From assembly GCA_963843805.1 (NCBI GenBank), contig CAWJLY010000009.1, positions 372,001 to 436,000 of the forward strand: a stretch of DNA of 64,000 bases, given 5' to 3'. Under the pieces are notes generated by a model. It did no database searches. It saw only the letters and a program-made list of their open reading frames with translations, and had not been told where the DNA came from. The translations under genes and the position numbers were made by a program. Below are positions 25,641-35,076 of the stretch, piece by piece. This stretch comes from Ideonella_A sp963843805 (GTDB lineage: Bacteria > Pseudomonadota > Gammaproteobacteria > Burkholderiales > Burkholderiaceae_C). How positions within the stretch are numbered: the first letter of the stretch is position 1; every line of letters begins with the position of its first letter.

Positions 25641-26597
25641 TTGATCGGATTCATCCAACGACGCCATGTACTGGCCATCGCAGCCGCAGCATTGATTCCG
25701 GCCGCCGCGCAGGCCGATCAGTTCATCAACATCCTGACCGGCGGTACCAGCGGGGTCTACTACCCGCTCGGCGTGGCGCTCGGCAAGATCTACGGTGAAA
25801 AGATTCCCGGTGTGCGTACCCAGGTGCAGTCGACCAAGGCCTCGGTCGAGAACCTCAACCTGCTGCAGACCGGCAAGGGCGAAATCGCGCTGGCACTCGG
25901 CGATTCGGTGAAGGCGGCATGGGAGGGTGACGCCGAAGTCGGCTTCACGCAAGAAGCTCGACAAGCTGCGCGGCATCGCCGCGGTCTATCCCGAACGTGA
26001 TCCAGATCGTCGCATCGCAGGCCAGCGGCGTCAAGACCTTCGGCGACCTGAAAGGCAAGAGCCTGTCGGTCGGTGCGCCGAAATCCGGAACCGAGGTCAA
26101 TGCGCGCGCGCATCTTCGAGGCGATGGGCATGTCGTACAAGGATCTGGGCAAGACCGAATATCTGCCGTTCGGCGAATCGGTCGAGTTGATCAAGAACCG
26201 CCAGCTCGATGCAACGCTGCAATCGGCCGGCCTCGGCGTTTCGTCGATCCGTGACCTGGCGAGCTCGCTGCCGATCACCGTCGTCTCGGTGCCTGCCGAA
26301 GTCGCCAAGAAGCTCGGCCCGCCGTTCGTTGCGACGACGATCCCGGCCAATACCTACACCGGCCAGACAGCCGACGTGCCGACGCTGGCAGTGGTCAACT
26401 TCCTGGTCACGCATTCGGGCGTTTCCGACGACACGGCCTATCAGATGACCAAGCAGCTGTTCGAGAACCTGCCCGAGATGGTCGCGGCGCACAAGGCCGC
26501 CACGGCCATCCAGCTGAAGACCGCGACCGAAGGCATGCCGGTGCCGCTGCACCCGGGTGCGGCGCGCTATTACAAGGAAAAAGGTCTGATGAAATAA
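25641..26597 (+). CDS. TAXI family TRAP transporter solute receptor (three frameshifts)
   Basis: Periplasmic binding protein that feeds a TRAP permease. TTG start then I-G-F-I-Q-R-R-H-V-L-A-I-A-A-A-A-L, signal cut at A-Q-A-D. TAXI motifs include I-L-T-G-G-T-S-G-V-Y-Y-P-L-G and V-Q-S-T-K-A-S-V-E-N-L-N-L-L. Extra bases near 25944, in the CCC near 25988 and in the GCGC tract near 26106 break the frame; joined, the text runs A-A-V-Y-P-N-V-I-Q-I-V-A-S and V-N-A-R-A-I-F-E-A-M-G-M. Corrected length 317 residues, normal. The permease gene starts 16 bases later. Ligand unknown; TAXI systems elsewhere carry organic acids such as glutamate or 2-oxoglutarate. Confidence 0.88.
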
Positions 26598-26613
26598 GCC
26601 GGAGCGCCGCGCC

Positions 26614-28731
26614 GTGACCAAGATAACCGACCCTGATCCCGAGCCCAGCGGCGACGCGCTGCTGCAGCAGCACGAACCGCTGGCCGGCGGTTTTCCGGCC
26701 GGCTCGCAGGGGCGATTTCTGTTCTGGCTGGCGCTGGCGTTCTCGACCTTCCAGATCGCCACCGCCGCGCACATCCTCGATCTGCCGAGCCAGATCGTGC
26801 GCGCGGTTCACGTCGGTTTCCTGCTGGCGCTGGTCTTTCCGTTGATGGCGGCGGCGCGGCGCGACGGCCTGCCGTTGCGTCTGTTGTCGTGGACGGCCAG
26901 CGCTGCTGGCTGCCGGCATCGCGGCTTATCAGTGGGTCGAATACAACGCGCTGATCCTGCGCGCCGGCGAGCCCAACAACGTCGACATCGCCGTCGGCGT
27001 GACGCTGCTGGTGCTGTTGTTCTCGCAACCTGGCGGGTGATGGGGCCGGCGCTGCCGATCATCTCGGGCACCTTTCTGGCGTACTGCCTGCTCGGGCGAA
27101 TATCTGCCGGCGCCGCTGAATCATCGCGGCTACGATTTCACGCAGGTCATCGATCACATGACCTTCGGCACCGAAGGTGTGTACGGCATTCCGACCTACG
27201 TGTCGTCGAGTTATATCTTCCTGTTCATCCTGTTCGGAGCCTTCCTCGAAAAGGCCGGGATGATCACGCTGTTCACCGACATCGCGCTCGGCCTGTTCGG
27301 CAGCCGGCGCGGCGGGCCGGCCAAGGTGGCGGTGGTTGCTTCCGGGCTGATGGGAACGATCTCCGGTTCCGGCGTCGCCAACGTCGTCACCACCGGCCAG
27401 TTCACGATCCCGCTGATGATGCGCTTCGGCTACAAGCCGGCATTTGCCGGTGGCGTCGAGGCCACCGCATCGATGGGCGGACAGATCATGCCGCCGGTGA
27501 TGGGCGCGGTCGCCTTCATCATGGCCGAGACGCTCGACGTGCCGTATGCGACGGTCGTCAAGGCGGCCGTGGTGCCGGCGATCCTGTATTTCCTGTCGGC
27601 ATTCTGGATGGTGCATCTGGAAGCCGGGCGGGCGGGCCTTGCCGGCTTGGCCGAAGCCGATCTGCCATCGCCGATGCGCGCGTTGAAGCAGCGCTGGTAT
27701 CTGATCCTGCCGCTGGCCGTGCTGGTCGCCTTGCTGTTCTCGGGCTATACGCCACTGTTTGCCGGTACGGTCGGGCTGGCGCTGACGGTGATGCTGATTC
27801 TGGGCGGCTCGATCGCGCTCGGCCTGCCGTCGATGACGCTGCGAGTGATCCTGTGGATCGGCATCGGTCTGGTGGCCGCATCGTTCCAGCAGTTCGGCAT
27901 GGTTGCGCTGACCAGCGGCATCGTCGTGCTGATTGCCGTCAACGCGTTCCGCAAGGGCGGCCGCGAGACGCTGGCGCTGTGCCGCGACAGCCTGGCCGAA
28001 GGGGCGAAGACCGCCCTGCCGGTGGGCATTGCCTGCGCCATCGTCGGCATCATCATCGGCACGATGACGCTGACCGGCGCGGCCAATACCTTCGGCCAGT
28101 TCGTCGTCGCGGTCGGCAAGGAGAGCCTGTTCCTGTCGCTGCTGCTGACGATGGTGACCTGCCTGATTCTCGGCATGGGCATCCCGACGATTCCGAACTA
28201 CATCATCACCTGCGTCGATCGCCGGTCCGGCGCTGCTCGCTCTCGGCGTGCCGCTGCTGGTCAGCCACATGTTCGTGTTCTATTTCGGCATCCTTGCCGA
28301 CCTGACGCCACCGGTCGCACTGGCCTGTTTTGCCGCAGCGCCGATCGCCAAGGAGCGCGGGCTGGCGATCTCGATCCAGGCGATCAAGGTCGCCGCGGCG
28401 GGTTTCGTGATTCCGTTCATGGCGGTTTATTCGCCGGCGCTGATGTTGCAGCCCGGCGGGCCGATGGCAGCCGAATGGGGTCTGGCCGTCGCCGCGCTGT
28501 ACATCATCGCCAAGGCGATACTGGCAATCGGTCTGTGGGGAGCTGCGGTCATCGGCTACATGATCCGGCCGATGAACGTGACCGAGCGCGTGCTGGCGGC
28601 CGCTGCTGCGATTACCTTGATCGCCGCGCTGCCGCTGACCGACGAGGTCGGATTTGTCGCTGTCGGCTGCCGCGATCTTCTGGCACTGGCGGCGCAGCCG
28701 GACGGTGCCGGCGCTGGCCGAGCAGCGCTGA
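26614..28731 (+). CDS. TRAP transporter fused permease, 4TM-12TM (five frameshifts)
   Basis: Single protein combining the small (DctQ-like) and large (DctM-like) membrane parts, as is usual for TAXI systems; the sodium-coupled membrane carrier. Hydrophobic helices run through the length, with the DctM core G-L-M-G-T-I-S-G-S-G-V-A-N-V-V-T-T-G and the second repeat G-M-G-I-P-T-I-P-N-Y-I-I. Frame breaks: extra base near 26899, missing G near 27023, extra G in the GGG near 27094, extra G near 28211, extra base near 28655. Corrected, it is 704 residues and ends V-P-A-L-A-E-Q-R. The GTG at 26614 gives the start. The breaks are spread through a conserved protein, so error is more likely than decay. 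Confidence 0.85.
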
Positions 28732-28794
28732 GCAGCAGCAGCATTCGCGCCAGCCGGCGAGCCGCAGCACCCGCCACGACTGGCAGGTGAAACG

Positions 28795-29215
28795 ATGGCA
28801 ATCTGCATTGCATCAGCCGCTGCCGCGCTGAGTCTGGCCGGCAGCGCCTTCACGCTGAGCTGGATCCACTCGGTTGAGCGAACCGAATGGCAGGAGCATT
28901 GGCAAATCGGCGCCGATGGCAGCTTGCTGATCGACTGGGCACGTGTGCAAGGATCGGGCGCGGGGATGGAGCCGCCGGCCGACGCCGTGCTGCGCGAAGG
29001 CTGGTGGTGGTATCGGCCGCGCTTGCCGGCCGCAATCGTCGCTGCGGCTGGCGGTATCCGGTGCGACGGTCAGCGGTTGGCAGCTGTGTGTCGATGGCGG
29101 CGACTGCCACGATATCGAGACCCGGGTCGGCGGCGGATTGACCATCGACAGCCTGCGTATCAGCGCAGACGATCACTGCGCCGTCGACGCCTACATGCCA
29201 ACGCCGGGCCGGTGA
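28795..29215 (+). CDS. DUF1850 domain protein, TRAP-TAXI partner (one frameshift)
   Basis: Small protein regularly encoded next to TAXI-type TRAP permeases; role unknown. The family text F-T-L-S-W-I-H-S-V-E-R-T-E-W-Q-E and R-V-Q-G-S-G-A-G-M-E-P-P is clear in the first half. One extra base near 29030 shifts the frame; the second half then reads V-S-G-W-Q-L-C-V-D-G-G-D-C-H. N-terminal hydrophobic segment A-S-A-A-A-A-L-S-L-A. Corrected length 139 residues. The gap of 63 bases to the permease fits an operon. Confidence 0.8.
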
Positions 29216-29312
29216 AGGCACGTTGATTGCTTATGACCGCGTAGTTTCCATGTGGGCCGCGCCGTCGTGGTGCACTAGGATCGACACCTTCAACCATTCA
29301 CGAGTCCGCGCC

Positions 29313-30893
29313 ATGATTTCTTCAGTTCGTCGCATCCGGATTCTGCTCGGCCTCGCGTTGTGCACTGCCTCGCTGGCCGTGACGGCGCAAGAGTTGACCA
29401 TCGGGCTCTCGACCCCGGTGACCTCGCTCGACCCGCATTTCCACAACCTGTCGCCGAACAACAATGTCGCCGATCATGTGTTCGAAAAGCTGGTCGCCAA
29501 AGACGGCAAGGAGCAGATCCGGCCCGGCCTGGCCGAGAGCTGGAAAACACTCGATGAGCTGACCTGGGAGTTCAAGCTGCGCAAAGGCGTCAAGTGGCAT
29601 GATGGCAGCGAGTTCACCGCTGCCGATGTGGTGGCGACGATCAAGCGCATTCCCGGCGTGCCGAACAGCCCGGCGTCGTTCGCCACCTACACCCGGCCGA
29701 TCGCCGACGTTACCGCGGTCGACAAGACGACCCTGCGAATCAAGACGCTGCGACCGCATCCGTTGTTGCCGAACGACCTGGTCGCGGTGCGCCTGATCCA
29801 GGCCAAGACCGCCGATACCGCGGCGACCGCCGACTTCAACTCCGGCAAGCTGATGATCGGCACCGGCCCGTACAAGTATCAGGAGTACGTGGCCGGTGAT
29901 CGCGTTGTGGTGGTTCGCAACGACAACTACTGGGGCCCGAAACCGCACTGGAAGACGGTTCGCATGCGGATGATCAGCAATGCGCCGGCACGGGTTGCAG
30001 CACTGCTGGCCGGCGACGTGCAATTGATCGAAGGTGTGCCCACCGCTGATATCGCCCGACTGAAGCAGGACAAGCGTTTGTCGGTGACATCGGCAGTCAG
30101 CAACCGGTTGATCTATCTGCACATGGACAGTGATCGCGACGTGACGCCGTTTGCAACCGCCAAGGACGGCTCGGCGCTGAGCAAGAATCCGTTCAAGGAT
30201 GTTCGCGTTCGCCGGGCCATTTCACTGGCCCTCGACCGCGAGGCCATTTCCAGCCGGATCATGGAAGGCCAGGGCCAACCGGCCGGCCAGTTGCTGCCCG
30301 AATTTTTCCCTGGCACCAGCAAGCGCCTGCCGCCGCCCAAGCAGGACCAGGACGGCGCGCGCAAGCTGCTGGCCGAGGCCGGCTACCCGAACGGTTTTGC
30401 GATGACGCTGCATTCGCCGAACAACCGCTATATCAACGATGAAAAGGTCGCCCAGGCGATCGCCGGCTTGCTGGCGCGGGTGGGCATCGATACCAAGCTC
30501 GAGGCGATGCCGAGCAGCGTCTTCTTCTCGCGTGCCGGCAAGCTCGATTTTTCGATCTACCTGGCCGGCTGGGGCGCCGAAACGGGTGAAACCAGTTCAC
30601 CGCTGCGTGCGTTGATCGGTACGTTCGACGCGAAGACCGGCATGGGGCAGGCCAACCGCGGCCGTTTCTCCGATCCGGGTGTCGATGCGTTGATCCTCAC
30701 CGCGATGACCAACATCGACGATACCAAGCGCAACCTGATGCTCGCCGCGGCGTCGGACAAGGCGATCGGCGAATTGCAGGCGCTGGTGCCGGTGCACTAC
30801 GAGGTGTCTTCTTGGGCCGCCAGCAAAGGCGTCGTTTATCCCGGCCGCGCCGATCAGTACACCTTGGCCTACGAGGTGACTGCCGGCAAATGA
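29313..30893 (+). CDS. ABC transporter substrate-binding protein, family 5 (peptide/nickel type)
   Basis: Periplasmic receptor of the dipeptide-type ABC system encoded downstream. Signal peptide M-I-S-S-V-R-R-I-R-I-L-L-G-L-A-L cut at V-T-A-Q. Family-5 features: L-S-T-P-V-T-S-L-D-P-H, L-R-K-G-V-K-W-H-D-G-S-E-F-T-A-A-D-V, and V-R-R-A-I-S-L-A-L-D-R-E-A-I. 526 residues, unbroken. Ligand not predictable from sequence alone; the linked M14-type deacylase suggests acylated amino acids or peptides, which is inference. Confidence 0.9.
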   Translation: MISSVRRIRILLGLALCTASLAVTAQELTIGLSTPVTSLDPHFHNLSPNNNVADHVFEKLVAKDGKEQIRPGLAESWKTLDELTWEFKLRKGVKWHDGSEFTAADVVATIKRIPGVPNSPASFATYTRPIADVTAVDKTTLRIKTLRPHPLLPNDLVAVRLIQAKTADTAATADFNSGKLMIGTGPYKYQEYVAGDRVVVVRNDNYWGPKPHWKTVRMRMISNAPARVAALLAGDVQLIEGVPTADIARLKQDKRLSVTSAVSNRLIYLHMDSDRDVTPFATAKDGSALSKNPFKDVRVRRAISLALDREAISSRIMEGQGQPAGQLLPEFFPGTSKRLPPPKQDQDGARKLLAEAGYPNGFAMTLHSPNNRYINDEKVAQAIAGLLARVGIDTKLEAMPSSVFFSRAGKLDFSIYLAGWGAETGETSSPLRALIGTFDAKTGMGQANRGRFSDPGVDALILTAMTNIDDTKRNLMLAAASDKAIGELQALVPVHYEVSSWAASKGVVYPGRADQYTLAYEVTAGK

Positions 30894-30897
30894 CCCC

Positions 30898-31875
30898 GTG
30901 ACGGTCTTCCTGCTGCGCCGTCTGGCGCAGACGGCGCTGGTGCTGTTTGTCACCTCGCTGCTCGTCTTTTTCGGCCTCTATGTGGTCGGCAATCCGGTCG
31001 ACATTCTTGTCAACCCGGTGGCCGACGAGGTTGAACGGGCGCGCGCGGCTGCAGCGCTTGGTCTGGATCGGCCGATCTTCGAGCAGTACCTTGTGTTTGT
31101 GCGCAGCGCGCTCGGCGGCAACCTGGGTACCAGCTTCGTCTACGGTCAGTCGGCGCTGGCGGTGATCATCCAGCGCATGCCGGCAACGCTCGAGCTGGCG
31201 CTGCTGGCGATGCTGATCTCGGTCGGCATCGGCGTACCGCTCGGCCTGTATGCCGGTTTGCGGCCCGACAGTTTTTTCGCCAAGGGCATCATGGCCGGAT
31301 CGATCGTCGGATTTTCCTTGCCGACCTTCTGGGTCGGTCTGATCCTGATCCTGATCTTCGCGGTGCAACTCGGCTGGCTGCCGTCGGGCGGTCGTGGACC
31401 GACGGTTGATGTCTTCGGGCTGAAACTGTCGATCCTCAGCTGGGAGGGTTTGCGTTATGCGTTGCTGCCCGCCATCAACCTGGCGCTGTTCAAGCTCAGC
31501 CTGATCATCCGGCTGACGCGGGCCCAGGTTCGTGAGCAGTCGCTGCTCGACTACATGCGCTTTGCTCGCGCCAAGGGCCTGCGCAAGGGCCGGATCATCG
31601 GCGTTCACCTGTTGAAAAATATCCTCATTCCGCTGGTCACCGTGATCGGCCTCGAACTCGGCTCGGTGATCGCGTTCGCCGTCGTCACCGAAACGATCTT
31701 TGCCTGGCCCGGCATGGGCAAGCTGGTGATCGACTCGATCTTCCAGCTCGACCGCCCGGTGGTGGTGGCCTATCTGATGATGATCGTGCTGATGTTCCTG
31801 ATCATCAACTTCGTCGTCGACGTGCTCTACACCGCACTCGATCCGCGGGTTCGATTGGGTGGGGAGGGGATATGA
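30898..31875 (+). CDS. ABC transporter permease, DppB type
   Basis: Inner-membrane permease, 325 residues. GTG start at 30898, four bases after the previous stop, opens with T-V-F-L-L-R-R-L-A-Q-T-A-L-V-L-F-V-T-S, the DppB-type first helix. The permease loop is seen near R-A-K-G-L-R-K-G-R-I-I-G-V-H. It ends F-V-V-D-V-L-Y-T-A-L-D-P-R-V, as DppB proteins do. Its stop overlaps the ATG that starts the first 80-bp repeat (ATGA). Confidence 0.92.
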   Translation: MTVFLLRRLAQTALVLFVTSLLVFFGLYVVGNPVDILVNPVADEVERARAAAALGLDRPIFEQYLVFVRSALGGNLGTSFVYGQSALAVIIQRMPATLELALLAMLISVGIGVPLGLYAGLRPDSFFAKGIMAGSIVGFSLPTFWVGLILILIFAVQLGWLPSGGRGPTVDVFGLKLSILSWEGLRYALLPAINLALFKLSLIIRLTRAQVREQSLLDYMRFARAKGLRKGRIIGVHLLKNILIPLVTVIGLELGSVIAFAVVTETIFAWPGMGKLVIDSIFQLDRPVVVAYLMMIVLMFLIINFVVDVLYTALDPRVRLGGEGI

Positions 31876-31951
31876 ACGTCGAAGCCCGGCCGCCCCGAAA
31901 TCGACGTTGCGTCCCGCCTGGCGGGACCGCGCGCAGCGCGAGGGTGCCCAC
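31872..31951 (+). repeat. 80-bp direct repeat, copy 1
   Basis: Begins ATGAACGTCGAAGCCCGG at the DppB stop codon and ends GAGGGTGCCCAC. It is tandem with copy 2 and identical at 76 of 80 positions by eye. Contains the inverted pairs GTCCCGCC/GGCGGGAC and GCGCAGCGC-like. Confidence 0.9.
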
Positions 31952-32031
31952 ATGAACGTCGCAGCCCGGCCGCCCCGAAATCGACGTTGCGTCCCGCCTG
32001 GCGGGACCGCGCGCAGCACGAGGGTGCCGAA
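31952..32031 (+). repeat. 80-bp direct repeat, copy 2
   Basis: Begins ATGAACGTCGCAGCCCGG and runs straight into GTGAACGTCGACAGCC, the likely true start of the second permease. Because 80 is not a multiple of three, the three start-like sites are in three different frames. Confidence 0.9.
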
Positions 32032-32914
32032 GTGAACGTCGACAGCCGCTGGCAGGTCTTCACTGCAGATTTTGCGCGCAGCCGCCTGGCGCTGACCGGG
32101 CTGGTGTTGCTGATCGCGGTGGTGTTGCTGGCCCTGCTGGCGCCATTCATCGCGCCGCAGGATCCCTACGACCTCGGCAAGCTCGACCTGATGGATTCGC
32201 GCCTCGCGCCTGGAGAAAAAGCCGGTTCGGGCGAATTCGTCTACCGCCTCGGCACCGACGGCCAGGGCCGCGACATGTTGTCGGCGATCTTGTACGGCCT
32301 GCGAGTCTCGCTGGCGGTCGGCGCCGCCAGCGGCATCATCGCATTGACGATCGGCGCCTTTCTCGGTGTGTCTGGCGGCTTGGCGTGGCGGACGTTTCGA
32401 GCAGTTTCTGATGCGGGTGGTCGACATCCAGCTCGGCTTTCCGGCGATTCTGGTGGCGCTGATTCTGCTGGCGGTGCTCGGCCGCGGCGTCGACAAGATC
32501 ATCATCGCGCTGGTTGCCGTGCAATGGGCCTATTACGCCCGGACCGCGCGCTCGGCGGCGATGGTCGAGCGGCGCAAGGAATATATCGAGGCTGCGCGCG
32601 GACTCGGGCTGCCCGGCTGGCGGATCATGCTGCGGCACTTGTTGCCCAATGCCTTGCCGCCACTGATCGTGGTTGGTACGGTGCAGGTCGCACATGCCAT
32701 CGCACTCGAGGCGACCTTGAGTTTTCTCGGTCTCGGGCTGCCGACCACCGAGCCCTCGCTCGGCTTGCTGATCGCCAATGGCTACGAATATCTGATGTCG
32801 GGCAAATACTGGATCAGCGTCTATCCCGGAATCGCCTTGCTGATGACGATTCTGTCGATCAATCTGGTCGGCGACCAGCTCCGCGATGTGCTCAATCCGA
32901 GGTTGTCACGATGA
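32032..32914 (+). CDS. ABC transporter permease, DppC type (one frameshift)
   Basis: Second permease of the dipeptide-type transporter. The GTG at 32032 gives V-N-V-D-S-R-W-Q-V-F-T-A-D-F, then the first helix L-A-L-T-G-L-V-L-L-I-A-V-V-L-L. Earlier ATGs in the repeats are out of frame. A DppC-type extracytoplasmic segment follows (G-T-D-G-Q-G-R-D-M-L-S). One extra T near 32389 breaks the frame; joined, it reads G-G-R-F-E-Q-F-L-M-R-V-V-D-I-Q. EAA loop E-A-A-R-G-L-G-L-P-G. Corrected length 293 residues. Its stop overlaps the next ATG. Confidence 0.87.
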
Positions 32915-32990
32915 ACGCCACCGCCCGGCTGCCCAAGCAGGACGCTCGTGTCCCGCTCGGAGGGCCCCGCGAAGCAGCGGGTGCGCCAGT
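32911..32990 (+). repeat. diverged third copy of the start-codon repeat
   Basis: ATGAACGCCACCGCCCGGC... GTCCCGCTCGG... GCAGCGGGTGCGCCA-GTG shares the order and many bases of the 80-bp repeats and again runs from an ATG overlapping a stop codon to a GTG about 78 bases later. Similarity is partial. Confidence 0.5.
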
Positions 32991-33960
32991 GACCTCGATC
33001 CTGTCGGTGCGTGATCTGGTGACCGAGTTCGACAGCCGCGATGGGCCTTTGCGTGCGGTGCAAGAGGTGTCGTTCGAACTGGCGCGTGGCGAGGTGCTCG
33101 GGCTGGTCGGCGAATCGGGCTCGGGCAAGTCGGTCACCGGCTATTCGATCATGGGACTGATCGACTCGCCGGGCCGGATTGCTGGCGGCAGCGTGCGCTT
33201 CGACGGCCAGGAGCTGGTCGGGGCCGACGATGAAACGCTGCGCAAACTGCGTGGCAAGCGGCTGGCGATGATCTTCCAGGATCCGATGATGACGCTGAAC
33301 CCGGTGCTCAGCATCGAGACCCAGATGGTCGAGACGGTGCTGGCGCACGAGCCGGTCGGGCGCCACGCAGCACGCGCGCGAGCCATCGAGGTGCTTGGTC
33401 AGGTCGGCATTGCGTCGGCACAGGCGCGGCTGGCGCAATATCCGCATCAGTTTTCCGGCGGCATGCGCCAGCGCGTCGCGATTGCGATTGCCTTGTTGAA
33501 TCGGCCCGATGTGATCATTGCCGACGAGCCGACGACCGCGCTCGACGTCACGGTGCAAGGTCAGATCCTGCACGAGATGCAGCGCCTGGTGCAGGAAACC
33601 GGCAGCGCGCTGGTCTGGATCACGCACGATCTGGCGGTTGTTGCGGGGCTGGCTGATCGGGTTGCCGTGATGTATGCCGGGCGCATCGTCGAATCGGGTC
33701 CGGTCGACGAGGTCCTGGAGAATCCAGCCCATCCGTATACACGCGGCTTGCTCGATTCGGTGCCGGCGCACAACGCCGTCGGTCAGCGGTTGCGACAGAT
33801 TCCCGGCATGGCGCCGACCTTGCGTGCGCTCGACGGCGGCTGCGCTTTCCGCGCCCGCTGTGATCGCGCCGATGTGGCGTGCGCCGCGATGCCGGCATTG
33901 GTCACCGAAGGCAAACGCCAGCTGCGGTGCCATCACCCGGTCGGCGTGGTTGCAGCATGA
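32911..33960 (+). CDS. ABC transporter ATPase, DppD type
   Basis: ATP-binding subunit with oligopeptide-transporter C-terminus. Walker A G-E-S-G-S-G-K-S, signature S-G-G-M-R-Q-R-V, Walker B V-I-I-A-D-E-P-T-T-A-L-D, and C-terminal Cys-rich C-A-F-R-A-R-C-D-R-A-D-V-A-C, which in DppD/OppD proteins can hold an Fe-S cluster. 349 residues from the ATG at 32911. The first 26 codons are encoded by a repeat-like segment, so the older start may be GTG at 32989 (V-T-S-I-L-S-V-R-D-L). Confidence 0.92.
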   Translation: MNATARLPKQDARVPLGGPREAAGAPVTSILSVRDLVTEFDSRDGPLRAVQEVSFELARGEVLGLVGESGSGKSVTGYSIMGLIDSPGRIAGGSVRFDGQELVGADDETLRKLRGKRLAMIFQDPMMTLNPVLSIETQMVETVLAHEPVGRHAARARAIEVLGQVGIASAQARLAQYPHQFSGGMRQRVAIAIALLNRPDVIIADEPTTALDVTVQGQILHEMQRLVQETGSALVWITHDLAVVAGLADRVAVMYAGRIVESGPVDEVLENPAHPYTRGLLDSVPAHNAVGQRLRQIPGMAPTLRALDGGCAFRARCDRADVACAAMPALVTEGKRQLRCHHPVGVVAA

Positions 33961-34029
33961 AGGCGCTGATGCAGCGGTCCGCAGAATCCACTCCAGCTAT
34001 TCGAGCAATTCTCGAAGCGAGTTTGCGCC

Positions 34030-35068
34030 ATGGGTGAGGTGCTGCTTCAGTTCGATCGCGTCAGCAAGCGCTTCGAACGTCGGCTCGACGTGATCGAGCG
34101 TGTTGCGGCCAAGCTGGGTGCCCAAGTGGCCGCGCCGGTGGTCCATGCGGTCGATCGGGTCGACATGACGGTCCACGCGGGTGACGTGGTGGCGCTGGTC
34201 GGCGAGTCGGGTTGCGGCAAAAGCACGCTGGGCAGGCTCGGCGCCGGATTGCACGAACCCACTGAAGGCACCGTGCGTTATCGCGGCAAGCCGTTGCAGA
34301 CCGGCCCGGGTCATCGGCCGGTGCAGATGATTTTCCAGGATCCGTTTGCCTCGCTTGAACCCGCGCTTGCGGGTGGGTGCGGCCATCGCCGAGGCGCCGA
34401 TCGTCCACGGGCTGGTCGATCGAAGCGTTGCGCCTGCCTATGTAGCCGATCTGCTGCAGCGCGTCGGCCTCGATCCGGCGTTGGCGCCCCGTTTTCCGCA
34501 TCAGTTCTCTGGCGGCCAGCGGGCACGAATCGGTATCGCCCGGGCGTTGGCGGTGAAGCCCGAATTTCTGGTCTGCGATGAAGCGGTTGCTGCGCTCGAT
34601 GTCTCGATTCAGGCTCAGGTGCTGAACCTGTTCATGGATCTGAGAGAGCAGCTGGGTCTGACCTATCTGTTCATCAGCCACGATCTGGGCGTGGTCCGTC
34701 ATCTGGCCGATCGCGTGGACGTGATGTACCTCGGTCGCATTGTCGAATCGGCGCCGGCGGCGGCATTGTTCGCACAACCGCTCCATCCCTACGCCACCGC
34801 CTTGCTCGATGAAGTTCCGCGGCTGGATCGCCGGCACCGCAACTTCGTGCCGATCCGGGGCGAGATCCCGTCGCCGATGAATCCGCCAAGTGGCTGCCAT
34901 TTTCACCCGCGCTGCATCCACGCCATGCCGCGTTGCTCGAATGAAGTGCCGGTCTTGCAGTCGATGGGCAATCGCCGGCTGGTTGCCTGCCATCTTCACT
35001 CGGGGACGTCCTCGGTCGCGGCTGCCAGCCGGCCGGTGTCGGCCTCAACCTCCACCCCCGCCTCCTGA
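34030..35068 (+). CDS. ABC transporter ATPase, DppF type (one frameshift)
   Basis: Second ATPase of the dipeptide-type system. Walker A G-E-S-G-C-G-K-S-T in the first part; signature F-S-G-G-Q-R-A-R-I and Walker B F-L-V-C-D-E-A-V-A-A-L-D in the second. One extra C near 34354 splits them; the join reads F-Q-D-P-F-A-S-L-N-P-R-L-R-V, exactly the family text. C-terminus has C-H-F-H-P-R-C. Corrected length 345 residues. 69 bases separate it from the DppD-type gene. Confidence 0.92.
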
Positions 35069-35076
35069 ACATCCAG

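Noticed and set aside
30697..32505. 602-codon minus-strand ORF over the Dpp-type permeases
   Set aside because: Low-complexity Gln/His/Arg/Asp-rich shadow of membrane-protein genes; no recognisable domain or ribosome site.
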